Positions 9,547-20,370 are shown, numbered from the stretch's first letter. The stretch: 64,000 nt of DNA from Forficula auricularia (GCA_024734495.1 JALMQS010000128.1:23052875-23116874); one strand, 5' to 3'. Program-made: numbers and translations. Notes: generated by a model from the sequence alone, not told the origin.

Positions 9547-10107
9547 TTAAGCTGAAGACAGATAATTGACAATGGCTGGTCTACTCGGAGGATCTTGAGC
9601 CCATTCCAATGGCGTTTTATTTTTTTTATTTTTAATCAATTTATCCGCCCCCCTTTCAATTAACACTTTTACTATCGCCAATCCGTTTCCCTCAACTGCC
9701 CAGTGAAGGGGTGTCTCTCCGTCTTCATCTTGGTGATTCACCTCTGCCCCTTTGTCTAGTAATAAAGTGACCATCGCGAGGTCGCCCTTAAAGGACGCTC
9801 TCATTAAAGGAGTAGCGTTCCCAGAATCCATTGGGTCTACTTCTGCTCCTTTGGATAGTAAAAATTTCGCAATTTCAAAATGCCCGCCATACGAGGCAAA
9901 ATGCAAAGGGGTCCAAATTAAATAATTTTCATTTTGTTTATTTATATTAGAGGGATCTTCTGCGTAATAATATTGAACTCCTTTAAGTGATCCTTTGTCA
10001 GATGCTTCCCAAATATTATTGGTGCCATCTTTATCTGATGGCCTATCCATATCGTTTCCATATTCGTTTTCTGACTCGGTATTAATTTGTTCAGTTGATT
10101 CTTCAAT
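9547..10107 (-). CDS. Secreted ankyrin-repeat protein, exon 2 (terminal)
   Basis: On the minus strand the exon opens after TTTTTATTTTTAG (acceptor AG at 10108-10109) and runs 186 codons plus a TAA stop (9547-9549). The first 20 or so residues are acidic and Ser/Glu/Asn-rich. Ankyrin repeats follow: a divergent first unit (NNIWEASDKGSLKGV), then TPLHFASYGGHFEIAKFLL, TPLMRASFKGDLAMVTLLL, TPLHWAVEGNGLAIVKVLI and a short capping unit TPLEWAQ. The consensus TPLH, GH/GD and LLxKGA positions are well kept, and there is no frameshift, which argues for a working gene in a region of decayed elements. Ankyrin repeats bind proteins; partner unknown. The frame joins exon 1 in phase 0. An internal ATG at 10048-10050 would give 167 residues but lacks a signal peptide. 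Confidence 0.85.
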   Translation of the reverse strand: MEESTEQINTESENEYGNDMDRPSDKDGTNNIWEASDKGSLKGVQYYYAEDPSNINKQNENYLIWTPLHFASYGGHFEIAKFLLSKGAEVDPMDSGNATPLMRASFKGDLAMVTLLLDKGAEVNHQDEDGETPLHWAVEGNGLAIVKVLIERGADKLIKNKKNKTPLEWAQDPPSRPAIVNYLSSA

Positions 10108-11663
10108 CTAAAAATAAAAATAAATCAATAAAAAAAAGTTATATTTAATTAAACAAAGAAAAAGATAAAGTAGTGCCTCTTAAATCCGATGTATATTCCG
10201 TATTTATTTATTAATTCTATTTAGGAAAATCTAATATCAAATTTTACTTCAAATATTTTGTTTAATGTTTTCAAACGTTTCAGTAAAAATTTTCCCTTTA
10301 TCAATGGATATTTAAATGACAAATTTCTTTTAAAAAATGAAATATAAAGCAACTATAAGCAAATGGATATTTTGAAAACGGACAATAGAACAGATTGTCT
10401 TGGAAATAAAATACAAAATATTAAAGAAAAATAATTTTTTTCTTAAAAATTTCTGATAAATATTAGAAAAACTATCTATATCTGACCTGTTAATAAGGTA
10501 AAGAAAATTTAAAAAATTAAAAAAAAAAATTAATTTTTAAAAAATATAGAATTCTAGGTAGGTTTCACAAAAATAAAAGACAAGATGCTTATTAGCATGA
10601 CTCTATATATATTTCGGGGTACAAGTCCATTTTAAGTAGTTTATTATATTAACTTGTTTATATTTATTTTTTCAAATTAATTATTTTTTCAAAATATATC
10701 ATAAAGAAAGAATTTTCATTTGACGATAGAGATTTCCTTATTAATTTTAGGACAAAAGTATAAATAGATAAGTTGTTCAGAATTAAAAACTTGATCAAAT
10801 TTCTATGAGAATATTATAAAAAGGTAGAAATGAGCTTAGAGAAGATAAAAATTACACAAACACGAAGTCATTTAAAATTTGGGCTAGAATATAAAGTTTA
10901 CTTTTAAAATATACGAGTATGAGAAAAACGTGATTTTATAAGTTTTTCCTTATATCTTGTTAATTTGAATTTATTAAAAAAATCGTGATATTTTTAAAAG
11001 AAACGATGTTTTTCTAATCTTTAAGTTTTTAGCTTTTTTCTATCTTATGATAATATTCCTACAGAAACATATTTCATTCATATTTAAATTCTGAGCTTCT
11101 TTTTAGTTACAACTTGATCCAAAAATCTATATACAAATGAAAATTTATTATTGGATTTCTTATAAAACAAAAATTTAAAAAGTAGACAATCGGCTTATGA
11201 CTATAAGGATTACATTTATTGAATCTAATTACACATAGGGAATACGCGTACTGTATAAAAGAGAGACTCGGATTAATTGACGTCTCGGATTATCGAACTG
11301 TCGGACTAAAGAGACTCTGCCTTATAATTGGAAATATAATTGGAGAAAAAGTAAAAACAAATCGGTTAAGCCTTAGGCGAATTTTAAAATTTGGCAATGT
11401 TTAATTATCAAAAAGAGAAATAAATGAGGATGTCCTCTGTTTGATGCAAATAAACATATATTTTAGGAATAATTTTACTACGATTTCTCCACTTTAATTC
11501 ATAAATTTTCACAAAAAGAAAGAAAGAAAATATTCATGGGCATTCGTAAATTAGTTAACTATAAAATACGTAAGGTCTAGTATACATTGAAAACACGTTT
11601 ATTATTCTCAAAATGTATACTATGATTGAAAAGTACGCGCCCACTTTGAAATGATCTCGCACT

Positions 11664-11945
11664 CTAGAGTTGGGGAACCACTGCATTATGGATAGATTTA
11701 GCAGTACGTTGCGAGATGCCTTCTGGACTGCGAGCACTCATCAGAGCGGGTTGCCTATCTCCGCCTGAATCGTAGTCCTTGAAAAAGGAACGGCCTGCTC
11801 GCGGTGGATGGCGGAAGACATGAAGAAGAGATGGGTTATAGGGGCAGAAGGGCAGTTCGCCTGCACGGATGGATCACGCAATCGTTCACCTGCTGCCTGG
11901 AACGTTTCGAGTTTCGCGTTTCGGTCCTTGCGGAAAGAACCATTT
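11664..11945 (-). other. hAT-like terminus next to a GC-rich island with an open frame
   Basis: Minus-strand CAGTGGTTCCCCAACTCTAG (from 11685) has the form of a hAT terminal repeat. Immediately beyond it, 11690-11945 is markedly GC-richer than its surroundings. On the minus strand it is open for about 70 codons, ending at a TGA near 11745, with residues such as FRKDRNAKLETFQ and HLFFMSSAIHREQAVPF. I do not recognise the product. It could be cargo captured by a hAT, a foreign fragment or chance. Confidence 0.3.
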
Positions 11946-11959
11946 TAAACTAAAATATA

Positions 11960-12520
11960 TATTTATAAAGTTTATTTGTTAGAGACTGTAGTTTCTAAGG
12001 TTTGACCTTAATTATCAGTCTTTTTAATTAGAAATATTCTATCTGATATTTCTCACTGGTTCAAATAACCCAGGAGTGTCAAATCATTTATGCTTGTGGA
12101 CGATTTATGTGATAGGATACATTTATACAGGCTATAGAAAGTTATCAAAGTAACACACAAGTCGAACAGAATACTACAATATTATTTATCTTGTGTTTGT
12201 ATAATTTTTTTTTTATAGAGTACCAAACATTTTTATTATAAAAGTATTATAATATCAAATTTTCTAGGGGGTCACAAAAATGAAGGCACGGGCCGCCAGT
12301 TTGACACACCTGAAATATCCAATCGGATCTAGGTAAATTCATTTTGTTGTAATAGTTTATTTGTGAAGTAACAAGCTTACTATTAAAACAAAACGAATTT
12401 ACTTACATCCGATTAGATATTTGAACCTCTGAGAAATAACAGATAGAATATTTATAATATAAAAGACTGATGAAGTTCAAACATTTTAAATTATCGTCTC
12501 TAACAAATAAATTATATACT
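11960..12520. mobile_element. Ribozyme palindrome interrupted by a hAT MITE
   Basis: The left arm (11962-12070) and right arm (12313-12515) are inverted copies sharing TTTATTTGTTAGAGAC, GATAGAATATT and AATCGGAT blocks. The left motif is CTGATAA with G8 changed to A; the right motif has lost most of the core, so both ribozymes look dead. A 242-bp element (12071-12312) sits in the left arm. Confidence 0.65.
12071..12312. mobile_element. 242-bp hAT-type MITE
   Basis: Termini CAGGAGTGTCAAATC and inverted CAGGTGTGTCAAACT, flanked by AAATAACC (12063-12070) and AAATATCC (12313-12320), 7 of 8 matching. The size of the duplication and the CAG start indicate hAT. It has no coding sequence. The uninterrupted form of the host palindrome is seen near 28.7 kb (GGTTCACGTACCCGAATGG), which supports the insertion boundaries. 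Confidence 0.75.
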
Positions 12521-12827
12521 AAAGAAATTAGAAAAAACAAAAAACTCATTTTTATATGGAGAACTCTTGTAGGGCTATAATGAGCTGGAATTTTACGAAC
12601 AAGTTTCTATAAATGAACTATATATTTGGGACAAGCCTAAGCTTTCTAGATCAAACTCTTTGCTCTTTAAAATTGCCTAAATCACTCAAAGTTACAGAAA
12701 GAGAAATAATCGAAAAAAAATACTCATCGGAACGTTTATATTATTTGATTGAAATAGATTCAACGATATAAATGGCGTTTTCTGCTGCTTGATGTAAATA
12801 AACATATACAATTATTCATATATATAT

Positions 12828-13640
12828 TAGGGTGGTTCTTATTTTAAGTATTTTCGAAATTTTATTCTGCTCGAGGCTCATTTGATTCGAAATAAATAAA
12901 AGAAATATCCCGCAAGTTTCAAGTCTCTATCTCAATTTTAACCTGTGTCCCACAGCGATGCAAATTTCCCATCTAAATAACATGGGGTTTTTGGCATTGA
13001 ACGATCAATTTTTTATTCCAGTAAAAGTAATGGTTCAAAAAACTTGTAGACTTTATGCTTATAATAGTAGCTATCTTTCAGAATTTTTACAGATTTTTAG
13101 ATATTATAATTTTGGAATCTATATTCTATAACTTCTTAATGCTAAGATTTATCAGTATTCTATCTAAAATTATAATTGATAAAAATCTGTAAAAATTCCA
13201 GTGTAGATAAATACTATTATAAGCATAATGTCTAAATAGTTTCAATTTTTTTGAACCATTACTGTAGCAGGAATAAAAAATTGTTCGTTCAATGCCAAAA
13301 ACCTATGTTATTTAGATGGGAAAACTTGCATCACTGTGAGACACAGTTAAAATTGAGATATGAGACTTGAAACTTCGGGGATATGTTTTTTTATTTGATT
13401 TCGAACTATATGAGTCTCAAATTGAAAGTTTTTTGTGCCGAGAGTAGCAGAATTTTTTATATATTGAAGGAGACTATAAAAAGTGTCTTCTGCTGGAATT
13501 ATAAATTTTATTTATTTATAACGTTATAAATAAATAAAATTTATAATTCCAACAGAAGACACACTCTTTTATTGTCTCCCTTCATATATGAGTCTCTTCA
13601 GCGTAAAAATTCGAAAATACCCAAAATAAGGACCACCTAA
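12828..13640. mobile_element. TA-flanked foldback, copy 1, with nested module A palindrome
   Basis: Terminal inverted repeats start AGGGTGGT and continue CTTATTTT...TATTTTCGAA; the right end is the inverted AGGTGGTCC form. TA is present at both ends. The arms are about 280 bp and meet near 13130. A palindromic module A copy (13413-13588) is inserted in the right arm. The second copy at 37.85-38.49 kb lacks that insertion. No coding capacity; probably a Tc1/mariner-type MITE. Confidence 0.75.
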
Positions 13641-13674
13641 TATATATTCAATATATACGAATATGAATTTGTAT

Positions 13675-13950
13675 ATATATATTTTATTTTTTAGAGCCCA
13701 TAGTTTCGAAGGTATGATCTTCATCATCAGTTTTTTTTAATTATAAATATTTTATCTGCTATTTCTGGATTCAAATACCCTATTGGATGTTTTCGTTTTG
13801 TTGCGTTAATGGCCTTGTCAGGTCAACTCTTCGAAACTATAGGCTCTAAAAAATAAAATATATATAGGTATAAATTCGTTCTATTTATGTTTATATTTAT
13901 TTCCATTAAGCAGAGGGCAACCTCTTGCATTTCTCTTTATGAATGAATGC
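13675..13950. mobile_element. Decayed ribozyme palindrome plus module B
   Basis: The left motif (13697-13730, minus) has CTGATGA, spacer, stem GAAGAT/ACCTTC with one mismatch, and GAAA, but the palindromic stem III is altered to CTATGGGC. The right arm keeps CTTCGAAACTATAGG (13830-13845) but has lost CTGATGA. Module B follows at 13885-13945 (minus). Confidence 0.6.
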
Positions 13951-14031
13951 GACTCATTAGATTCATCGAATTTAAAAATTTCATTTTCTAATTTATTTCA
14001 ATAAATAAATAAGTAAATAAATTGGACTTAC

Positions 14032-14136
14032 ACTTTGGTTAAGTTTTGAATATTCACTTTCTGTTTCCACATTATTTATTAAAATGCTATTCACAAGAAC
14101 AACGATTGTCCAACTGAAAGGATGATAATAATTCAT
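14032..14136 (-). CDS. Secreted ankyrin-repeat protein, exon 1 (signal peptide)
   Basis: An ATG at 14134-14136 (minus) opens 35 codons ending exactly at a consensus donor GTAAGT (14026-14031). The peptide starts MNYYHPFSW, has a hydrophobic core TIVVLVNSILI, and then turns acidic (VETESEY), which looks like a signal peptide followed by an acidic linker. Splicing to 10107 keeps phase 0 and continues the acidic run into exon 2, for a total of about 221 residues. The exon is too short for a length-based ORF caller. A TATA box lies about 50 bp upstream. Family is uncertain: signal peptide plus ankyrin repeats is seen in some arthropod salivary, venom or effector-type proteins, but I have no direct evidence of such a role. 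Confidence 0.72.
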
Positions 14137-14152
14137 GTTGAGGATATGTTCA

Positions 14153-14186
14153 ATTGCAAGTGGTTGTTCTGGTTTCGACTTATATA
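14153..14186 (-). promoter_or_regulatory. Core promoter of the ankyrin gene (TATA box and likely start site)
   Basis: TATATAAG (14179-14186, minus) lies about 25 bp upstream of CCACTTGC (14156-14163), a plausible initiation region, leaving a 5' UTR of only 20-28 nt before the ATG at 14136. A strong TATA, a tiny leader and a short signal-peptide exon together are typical of tissue-specific secreted-protein genes. The 60 bp further upstream are clearly less AT-rich than the surroundings. Confidence 0.65.
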
Positions 14187-14339
14187 GGCTCGTCTGGCTG
14201 CCCCGCTTCCCGTGCCATGCTCATTCTTCTTCATCAGCCTTAACAAAGGGCCACTTGCAGCTGACATGCCACTCGCGATAATCTTAGCTAATCGGAAATT
14301 ACAAATCATCGATCAATTGAGGCCGTTTAATTTAAAACG

Positions 14340-14500
14340 CAATTTAAGAAAAATTGAACGGGAAAATTGAAGATTTTCCAAGACTCGGTACGCTGTTTGC
14401 AGTTTCGGTGAATTAAAAATTTTAAATCACAAATATCTAAATCTAATATTAATTTCGATTTAATATTTTCTTACCTAGAGTCAAAAGGCAGTTCCTAGAA
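14340..14500. repeat. Dispersed repeat with GACTCGGTACGCT
   Basis: GACTCGGTACGCT, a stretch resembling GGTGAATTAAAAATTTTAA, then TTACCTAGAGTCAAAAGG. The same order occurs at 40.78-40.9 kb, with the right part inverted near 44.33 kb. Single ends occur near 19.74, 20.41, 23.3, 37.16, 44.16 and 55.67 kb. It is the terminal part of an unclassified repeat family. Confidence 0.5.
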
Positions 14501-14504
14501 TAAT

Positions 14505-15195
14505 ATAAAGTAACTGGTCACCGAGCGATGCTAGGTAACTTTTTGCTTCAGTTAAAAGCCATATATTAATCCCCGACCCCCACGCCCCTGGACCCCCACC
14601 ACTTCCACCCCACCTACACCCCAAACCCGCCCCACCCCCGAAACTACTTCCCTCGCCCACCCGTACCCCTTCACCACTGCACCCCCACATCTACCCCCAC
14701 CGTCACCTCCACCTTCACCCCAGCCCCCTCACCCAGTTTTTGCATTTCTAGCCTTGTAGTGGCGCACAGGTTATGCGTATATTGGTACCTATAGGTATAT
14801 AAATAAATACCGTATACTTATTATTTTTAATTAAATAACAATTTTTGAGTTCATCAATTAAATTGCCAAATTCTAATATATTTTGTGGAATTTAAAACTC
14901 GGTTTTTAATCAATTAAATTGCCTAACTTTTAATATATACCCTAGTAGCAAAATGTTTCAAACTATATAGTAACTATATAGTGCCTATTTAGATTCTCAA
15001 AATCTAATAATTGTAATGATGTATTAGTGGAATTTAAAAATTGAAAAACCAATTAATTATTAAAAGGAAATTGAATAAAAATGTATTAATACATTTTTAT
15101 CAAGACAACCTCCTGTGAATAATTATTTCAATTAACAAAAAACCCATCAAAAACAACTTAGCCGAAGATGAGACCGTGACAGATCGAATTACCAA
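14505..15195 (-). mobile_element. Helitron-like element with C-rich minisatellite body
   Basis: Read on the minus strand: head AATTCGATCTGTCACGGTCT and TTTTTGATGGGTTTTTTG (15150-15190); a body with a strongly G-rich block (C-rich on plus, 14572-14735); and a 3' hairpin ACCTAGC-ATC-GCTCGGT followed by GACCAGTTACT (about 14510-14537). Head and tail match the elements at 29.55-29.85 and 52.99-53.81 kb. A 65-bp block at 14937-15000 is shared with 32546-32610. Confidence 0.6.
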
Positions 15196-15249
15196 CACAG
15201 AGCTGTTTTTTTCTCCAAAGTATTTATGGTTTTATTTTGAATTCTGGTC

Positions 15250-15657
15250 AATATCAGAATTATTCAAGATTGCGTAACAAAAATTATAATAATAAAATAT
15301 GTAAATTTGTAGCCATAGCATTTCATTATTTAGGGCAAAGTAGAGATTTTCACCATTTTCAAAAAAATGTCTATGAGACTTTTATTAAAAAAATTTAGGT
15401 TCTGGACCGTCATAAATTGCCTCCCCTAAATGATTGTAAATGATTTTATTAAATATTAAGTATAAGAGAGGGGCCAAGAGTATGGTAAAGTCATGTGGAT
15501 GGTCACATCAGTTTATTTTGAGTTATCGTTGTCATTAAAATCCAATCATGGTTTAAAATTATTTTTCTCCATTTGTTACACATTTTTAAACACATTAGGC
15601 CCAAAATTAATGAAATCGATAAAATTCCATAATAATCATCATTTGTTTTGGCTAGAC
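15250..15657. other. Unrecognised AT-rich spacer
   Basis: No recognisable gene, inverted repeat or shared repeat in this stretch. The short plus-strand frame starting at 15493 runs into the hAT terminus and is not credible. Confidence 0.4.
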
Positions 15658-16381
15658 CAGAGGTTCCCAAACTGTGCGCCGCGCCCCGGGTAGCACAGGT
15701 GTCTATCTTAGACAGAGTATTTAACTTAATTAAAACATTGGTTTAATTTACTAATAGAACTTTTTAATCAAAAATATTTACTTAATTTATCATTTTCGTG
15801 AAAAAATTCGATATTGCTTTCAATTTTTCAAGTACCTTGAATTCAAAAAATTAAGTATATACATTTGTATGTATGTATGTGACTAATTTAATTATTTCAA
15901 TTGAATCGCTTTGAAAGCTAATTTTTTATTAAAAAAACTATTTCATACGTGTTTAAACTATAATGATAGATTGAGAATATAATTCTTTTTCATGTATTTT
16001 TTTGCATTTTTTTTAACATATTTCAACTCTATATAATAGACTTTGGATGCAATTTTATTATAATTATTAAAATAGCTTGTGTTAAGAAGTAGATTCTTAC
16101 TATAGGTACTAGATTAATAGAAAATTCTTTATTTCGTGTCTGAGCTTGTTTCAACGTCTCCAATAGATATGGACTTGTCTCGACATGTAGGTATTCGGGA
16201 TTATTATAAAAGCGCCCAAACTTATATTTCGCACCATTTTTTCCTGTACCAGGGTGAGACATTCTACTCCAATTGGATTTCAGAGAATTTATTATTATTT
16301 TAATATTTTTATTTTTAATTGTTTTTAAAATATTTACAATGAAAAAAGGAATTATTTTTGGAAATTTCGCTATTCTTTCCA

Positions 16382-16836
16382 TATGCTTTTAAGGAAGAAA
16401 AAAATTATCGAATACATTTTTTTCATTAAATATTTATATACAATGAATTTATTTTTATTAGGTAGATTTTTTAATTAAATAAATAAGAATTAACAGATAT
16501 TTATTATAGGGTGTTCATTTTAAAAAATCATTTGCTTTTAAGGAAAGAAAAAAGTTATCGAATCCATTTTTTTATTAAATAATTATTTACTTACAATCAA
16601 TTTATTTTTATTAGGTAGATTTTTTAACTAAATAAATAAAAATTAACAGATATTTATTATAGGGTGTTCATTTTAAAAAATCATTTGCTTTTAAGGAAAG
16701 AAAAAATTTATCGAATCCATTTTTTTATTAAATAATTATTTACTTACAATGAATTTATTTTTATTAGGTAGATTTTTTAACTAAATAAATAAAAATTAAC
16801 AGATATTTATTATAGGGTGTTCATTTTAAAAATCAA
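16382..16836 (+). repeat. Three-copy tandem repeat, about 150-bp unit
   Basis: Units begin at 16382, 16531 and 16684 (TTTGCTTTTAAGGAAAGAAA...), the last two being 153 bp apart and almost identical. Each ends in TTATTATAGGGTGTTCATTTT. The first unit is a little shorter and more diverged. Simple duplication within the hAT body. Confidence 0.85.
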
Positions 16837-17219
16837 TTCATACGAAATTTGTTTTTAATATAATTAATTATTTATTTTTTCTAATAAAATTTCCTCGATT
16901 GGCTTGCAAGCTAAAGCCTGCTGGGCGTGTTTAATTTGATAATACAATTTCTAAATCAAAATGATTTAATTTTTTATTTTCGTAAAAAATTCGATTTCGA
17001 TTTTTTTTCCAATTTTTCAGGTACCTTAAATCCAAAAAATTTTAAAATCTCTCTGTATATATATCTGCGTGTGCGATCAAATAAAATACACATTTTTTTG
17101 TACAAGAACGAACTGGAAAATTATGGCTTTACGTTTTTGAATTTTTGTGGATTATGGGAATCTAGACAGATCGACATTAGATATTATTATGGGACTTGAT
17201 TGAACTTTCTACGACCTTT

Positions 17220-17545
17220 CGTTTTTCGTTTTCCGCTATCATGGGTTTAGAAATCCGAATTTAATCGGGTTTTTGCGCGGAATTTTTAAATTACTTTTTG
17301 TCTTTTGATGGAAATATATGGTCATGTTGTTTGTTAATGAGCATACATTTCTAATTTTTTTTTTCTTTTCTTTTTTTTTTACTTGTTTATTATTTGTTAA
17401 ATTGTTGTAATTAATTTGTATTGATGTTTATTAATGTATTGTTGTAGCTAGATTGTATTGATGTTTGGAGGACCTAGCCACCGAGGACTTGTGCCTCTAA
17501 GCAGGTCGAGAAATAAAGATTTATTTATTTATTTATTTATTTAAT
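17220..17545 (+). mobile_element. LINE 3' end with (ATTT)n tail
   Basis: GATGTTTGGAGGACCTAGCC, then CGAGGACTTGTGCCTCTAAG, GCAGGTCGAGAAATAAAG and a repeated TTTA tail at 17520-17542. A second copy lies inverted at 61.09-61.2 kb. The AATAAA-like signal just before a short-repeat tail is typical of Jockey/I-type LINE 3' ends. No coding part was identified upstream. Confidence 0.55.
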
Positions 17546-17629
17546 TAACATACATGAACAAATGGACATTTCTCAGTTTCAGACATTTCTCAAACCAAAA
17601 CACAAACACTAAAGAAAGCACAAAATTGA

Positions 17630-17912
17630 AGGAGACAATAAAAGAGTGTCTTCTGCTGAAATTATAAATTTTATTTATAACGAGACTTTAGATTAGAGTA
17701 AATTTTATAATTTTTCTAATTAATATAACAAAGAATAATTGATATATCAATGAGAATTGTTTATGACCGCGCTTATTTGAAAAAGATATTTATCGCGAGA
17801 CTATTCCGGATTACGCTATTGAAATTCAAATAAGAGCGTTCAAAAACAATTCCCAATGATATGTCAATTATTCTTTGTTATATTAATTAGAAAAATTATA
17901 AAATTTATTTAA
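17630..17912. mobile_element. Module A fragment and a 215-bp palindrome
   Basis: 17630-17695 is module A (GAAGGAGACAATAAAAGAGTG). From 17700 to 17905 two arms of about 85 bp (TTATAATTTTTCTAATTAAT... and its inverse) surround a short loop near 17800. The arms contain TTGATATATCAATG. No coding. Confidence 0.65.
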
Positions 17913-18592
17913 GATCATTATTTCAAGTTAGAAATATATAAGTTCAGATATTATTTTCACTCAATATTTGACAAAAATTCCCTACATTTTATTCACGATT
18001 GAATCAAATGTAGAAAACATTCGATTAAATTATAGTTTTGAAGGCTTTACATTCTTCATCAATCGATTACAATTGATTCACTGGAATTAATGTAGAAAGC
18101 AAAATATTAATTACTACTTAAAAAAAATTAATAACTCCTACAGATATTTATTTTTATTTCAAATTATTTATTTCCAGTAATGAAGCTGTTTAAACTTTTA
18201 TTTTTGTGATTAATTTTATTAAGATTTTAATTTTTAGTTAAATCACACATAATTAATAAATTATGTGTGATTTATCTTATTTATTTATTGAATAACTTTT
18301 TTTTTTAAATTTAACTAGACAAAAAACAAAGTGAGAAGCTAAAAATTTGTTTATTATTTATTTTCACCTCTTACTTTTACGATTAGACATACTTTTACTT
18401 ACATAGAGTAGGACGCAATGGAAAAATTTTAATTAAAAAAAGGCGCCGCGACTCGGAAAATTTTGGGAACCCCTGGCCTAGTTAATACAAAAACAGCATA
18501 CCAAATATCAAATACAAAATTAAAACTTCAATTAGACATTCAAAATTCAACAATCAACAAATATACCTTAGCTTCTAAAATAGGCCTGCAAC

Positions 18593-18925
18593 CAAGGGCG
18601 GATCCAGGGTGGGGGCGGAGAGGGCGACCGCCCCCATAGAGGCCCGTGCCTGGAGGGAGTGCAACACGTGCGTCGCACGCAGAGGCCAAAAAACGGCGGC
18701 CAATTTGACAGGGAATTTATAACAATTTTTTTAGTTTTTTTTTAAATTTTAAAATTGAAAATAAAGCTCTGTGTGTGTGTGGGAGCGGCGTCTCTGACCC
18801 CCCCCATCCCCCCGCTTGGACAATTCGATCGCGACACACTTTCGAGATAAAAAGTAGATCTTATATACATCGGGCACCTTATATACATTCTCCCCCCCCC
18901 ATAAAAAATTCCTGGATCCGCCTTG
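18593..18925. mobile_element. 333-bp hAT non-autonomous element, perfect 8-bp TSD
   Basis: Ends CAAGGGCGGATCCAGG and inverted CAAGGCGGATCCAGGAATTT. Both sides carry the exact duplication CCTGCAAC (18585-18592 and 18926-18933). GC-rich arms surround an AT-rich centre. No coding sequence. The exact duplication makes this one of the younger insertions in the window. Confidence 0.88.
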
Positions 18926-18933
18926 CCTGCAAC

Positions 18934-19734
18934 TCTTCCAATTTATAAAGATGTAAATTTATTAAATAACATTTCATTGTTCTTTTCAACAGGTAACGCG
19001 TTGTCAAACTTTTGATCTCCAAAGGTATTTTATTGTAAATTTTTATGACAGTATTAATCGGACTCTTTAATGTGCACCTCCATCAATTACTGTCAATATA
19101 GCTTACCGAATAAAACAAACCTGTGTTATTGGACGAATTCAATACTCCGGTGACTGTTAAAAGTAGCGAGTAAATAATATAACCCATTACCAATTATAGT
19201 TCATTTTTTAACCAGAAAAAACTCTTTCCAACTTACTTAATGCTCTCAATATCCCAATTTGCTTTATTATACTATATACCTATATAAAAAATGAACATTT
19301 AATGATCCAAATGAACGCGGCGAACTTGGGCAGAAAGGGTAGAGTTCTCAAAAAGTTTGAAAAATAAAACAATAAAACCGTTGAGTAGATCCAAGTGGAA
19401 AACTTTATGATTCGCAATAATAGATTTAAAGTGGATATTTTCAAATACGCAGGTGGGATTCTCGCCCATTTTCCATCCCATTCATGAATTCTGTTTTGTT
19501 TTGTTAAGCCTCTCTGTCAACTTCTATTTATATTCTACGTCAGTTAAAATGTATGTATGTACGTGATGCTCATGAATGAACATCATTAAATCGCCATTGT
19601 TCTTGTTTTTGTATGAACAACATTCATTGAATATTTATCTATACAACAAATCTTTATAATCAAATTATTTTACTTAAATAGAGAACTTAATCATAAAATT
19701 AGGCAAGCCGAAAGACAAATTTAAGAAAATAGTG
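18934..19734. other. Unrecognised spacer
   Basis: AT-rich, no shared repeat or convincing frame. The 60-codon minus-strand frame at 19299-19481 has no recognisable motif. Confidence 0.4.
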
Positions 19735-20120
19735 AAAACTTTTTCTGGACTCGGTACCCTTTCCCTAATATTCTAAGAGTTAGTGAATTTTTTGGACGAT
19801 TATTTCAGAATGAAAATGACATATAGCATTCTGTAGTATGATCAGCACACACCTCCAAAGTGAAATTCTTACTCACCGGCTACAGATGTTTTTAGGGGTA
19901 ATCAACTCCCAAAGTTGGTAAAAATACGGTAAGTCAATAACATTTAAGGTGTTAGGTGTTGGTTCAAGGTGAAACATTTTTTATAAGAAATTAAGTAAAA
20001 TTATAAGGTGGATTTCACATTTAAATAAAAAAAAAAAATGAGTTTTTATCTCGACGTATTTCGGATCGTCAGCCCATCTTTGTTTTTTAACTCCCGAAGA
20101 TGGGCTGACAACCCGATATA

Positions 20121-20370
20121 TGTGCCCATAATTTTGAAAGTGGTCTAAGTCAAAAAATTAAAAAAATTGTTTTTTAATATTTTATTTTCCATCCATTTAA
20201 AAAGTACATTAATAATATGTCGGTTTTGAATAATCGCATAAAATTGAACCGTTAAGTGGATTTCTAGTTGTCTCATTATACAGAATTAGAATCTTGTTTA
20301 TTTTATAAACCTTTAAATATCTCGAAACTAACAATCAATGACTTAGACCACTTTCATTATTATGGGCACA
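20121..20370. mobile_element. 250-bp TA-flanked MITE
   Basis: TGTGCCCATAATTTTGAAAG...GTCTAAGTCA at the left is inverted at 20338-20370, with TA on each side (20119-20120 and 20371-20372). It splits the hammerhead-like core of the host foldback: the left side ends CCCGATATA and the right resumes TATCGAGATC, while the uninterrupted second copy reads CCCGAAATATATCGAGATC. Tc1/mariner-type by its duplication; non-coding. Confidence 0.8.

Larger units (their letters stand above)
10108..14031 (-). other. Intron of the ankyrin gene, loaded with transposable elements
   Basis: Bounded by GTAAGT and TTTTTAG, 3.9 kb. 10110-11410 is AT-rich and unrecognised, apart from a block near 10480-10620 related to the foldback at 32.8-33.06 kb. 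Then come module B copies (11418, 12771, 13885), a hAT-like end (11664-11685) beside a GC-rich island, two ribozyme palindromes (11.98-12.5 and 13.7-13.86 kb) and a TA foldback (12.83-13.64 kb). No further exon is needed to keep the frame. Confidence 0.6.
15658..18475. mobile_element. 2.8-kb hAT-type element, non-coding, heavily invaded
   Basis: The left end CAGAGGTTCCCAAACTGTGC and the inverted right end CAGGGGTTCCCAAAATTTTC share the hAT form CAGNGGTTCCCAAA. The flanks GGCTAGAC and GCCTAGTT agree at 5 of 8 positions, consistent with an aged duplication. Inside are a 3-copy tandem repeat, a LINE 3' end, module A, a small palindrome and a degraded ribozyme-like motif (near 18.03-18.07 kb). 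No recognisable transposase remains. Confidence 0.65.

Noticed and set aside
16029..16382. 117-codon minus-strand frame inside the 2.8-kb hAT
   Set aside because: Ile/Lys/Asn-rich, no hAT or other motif, and it is bounded by AT-rich sequence; probably chance.
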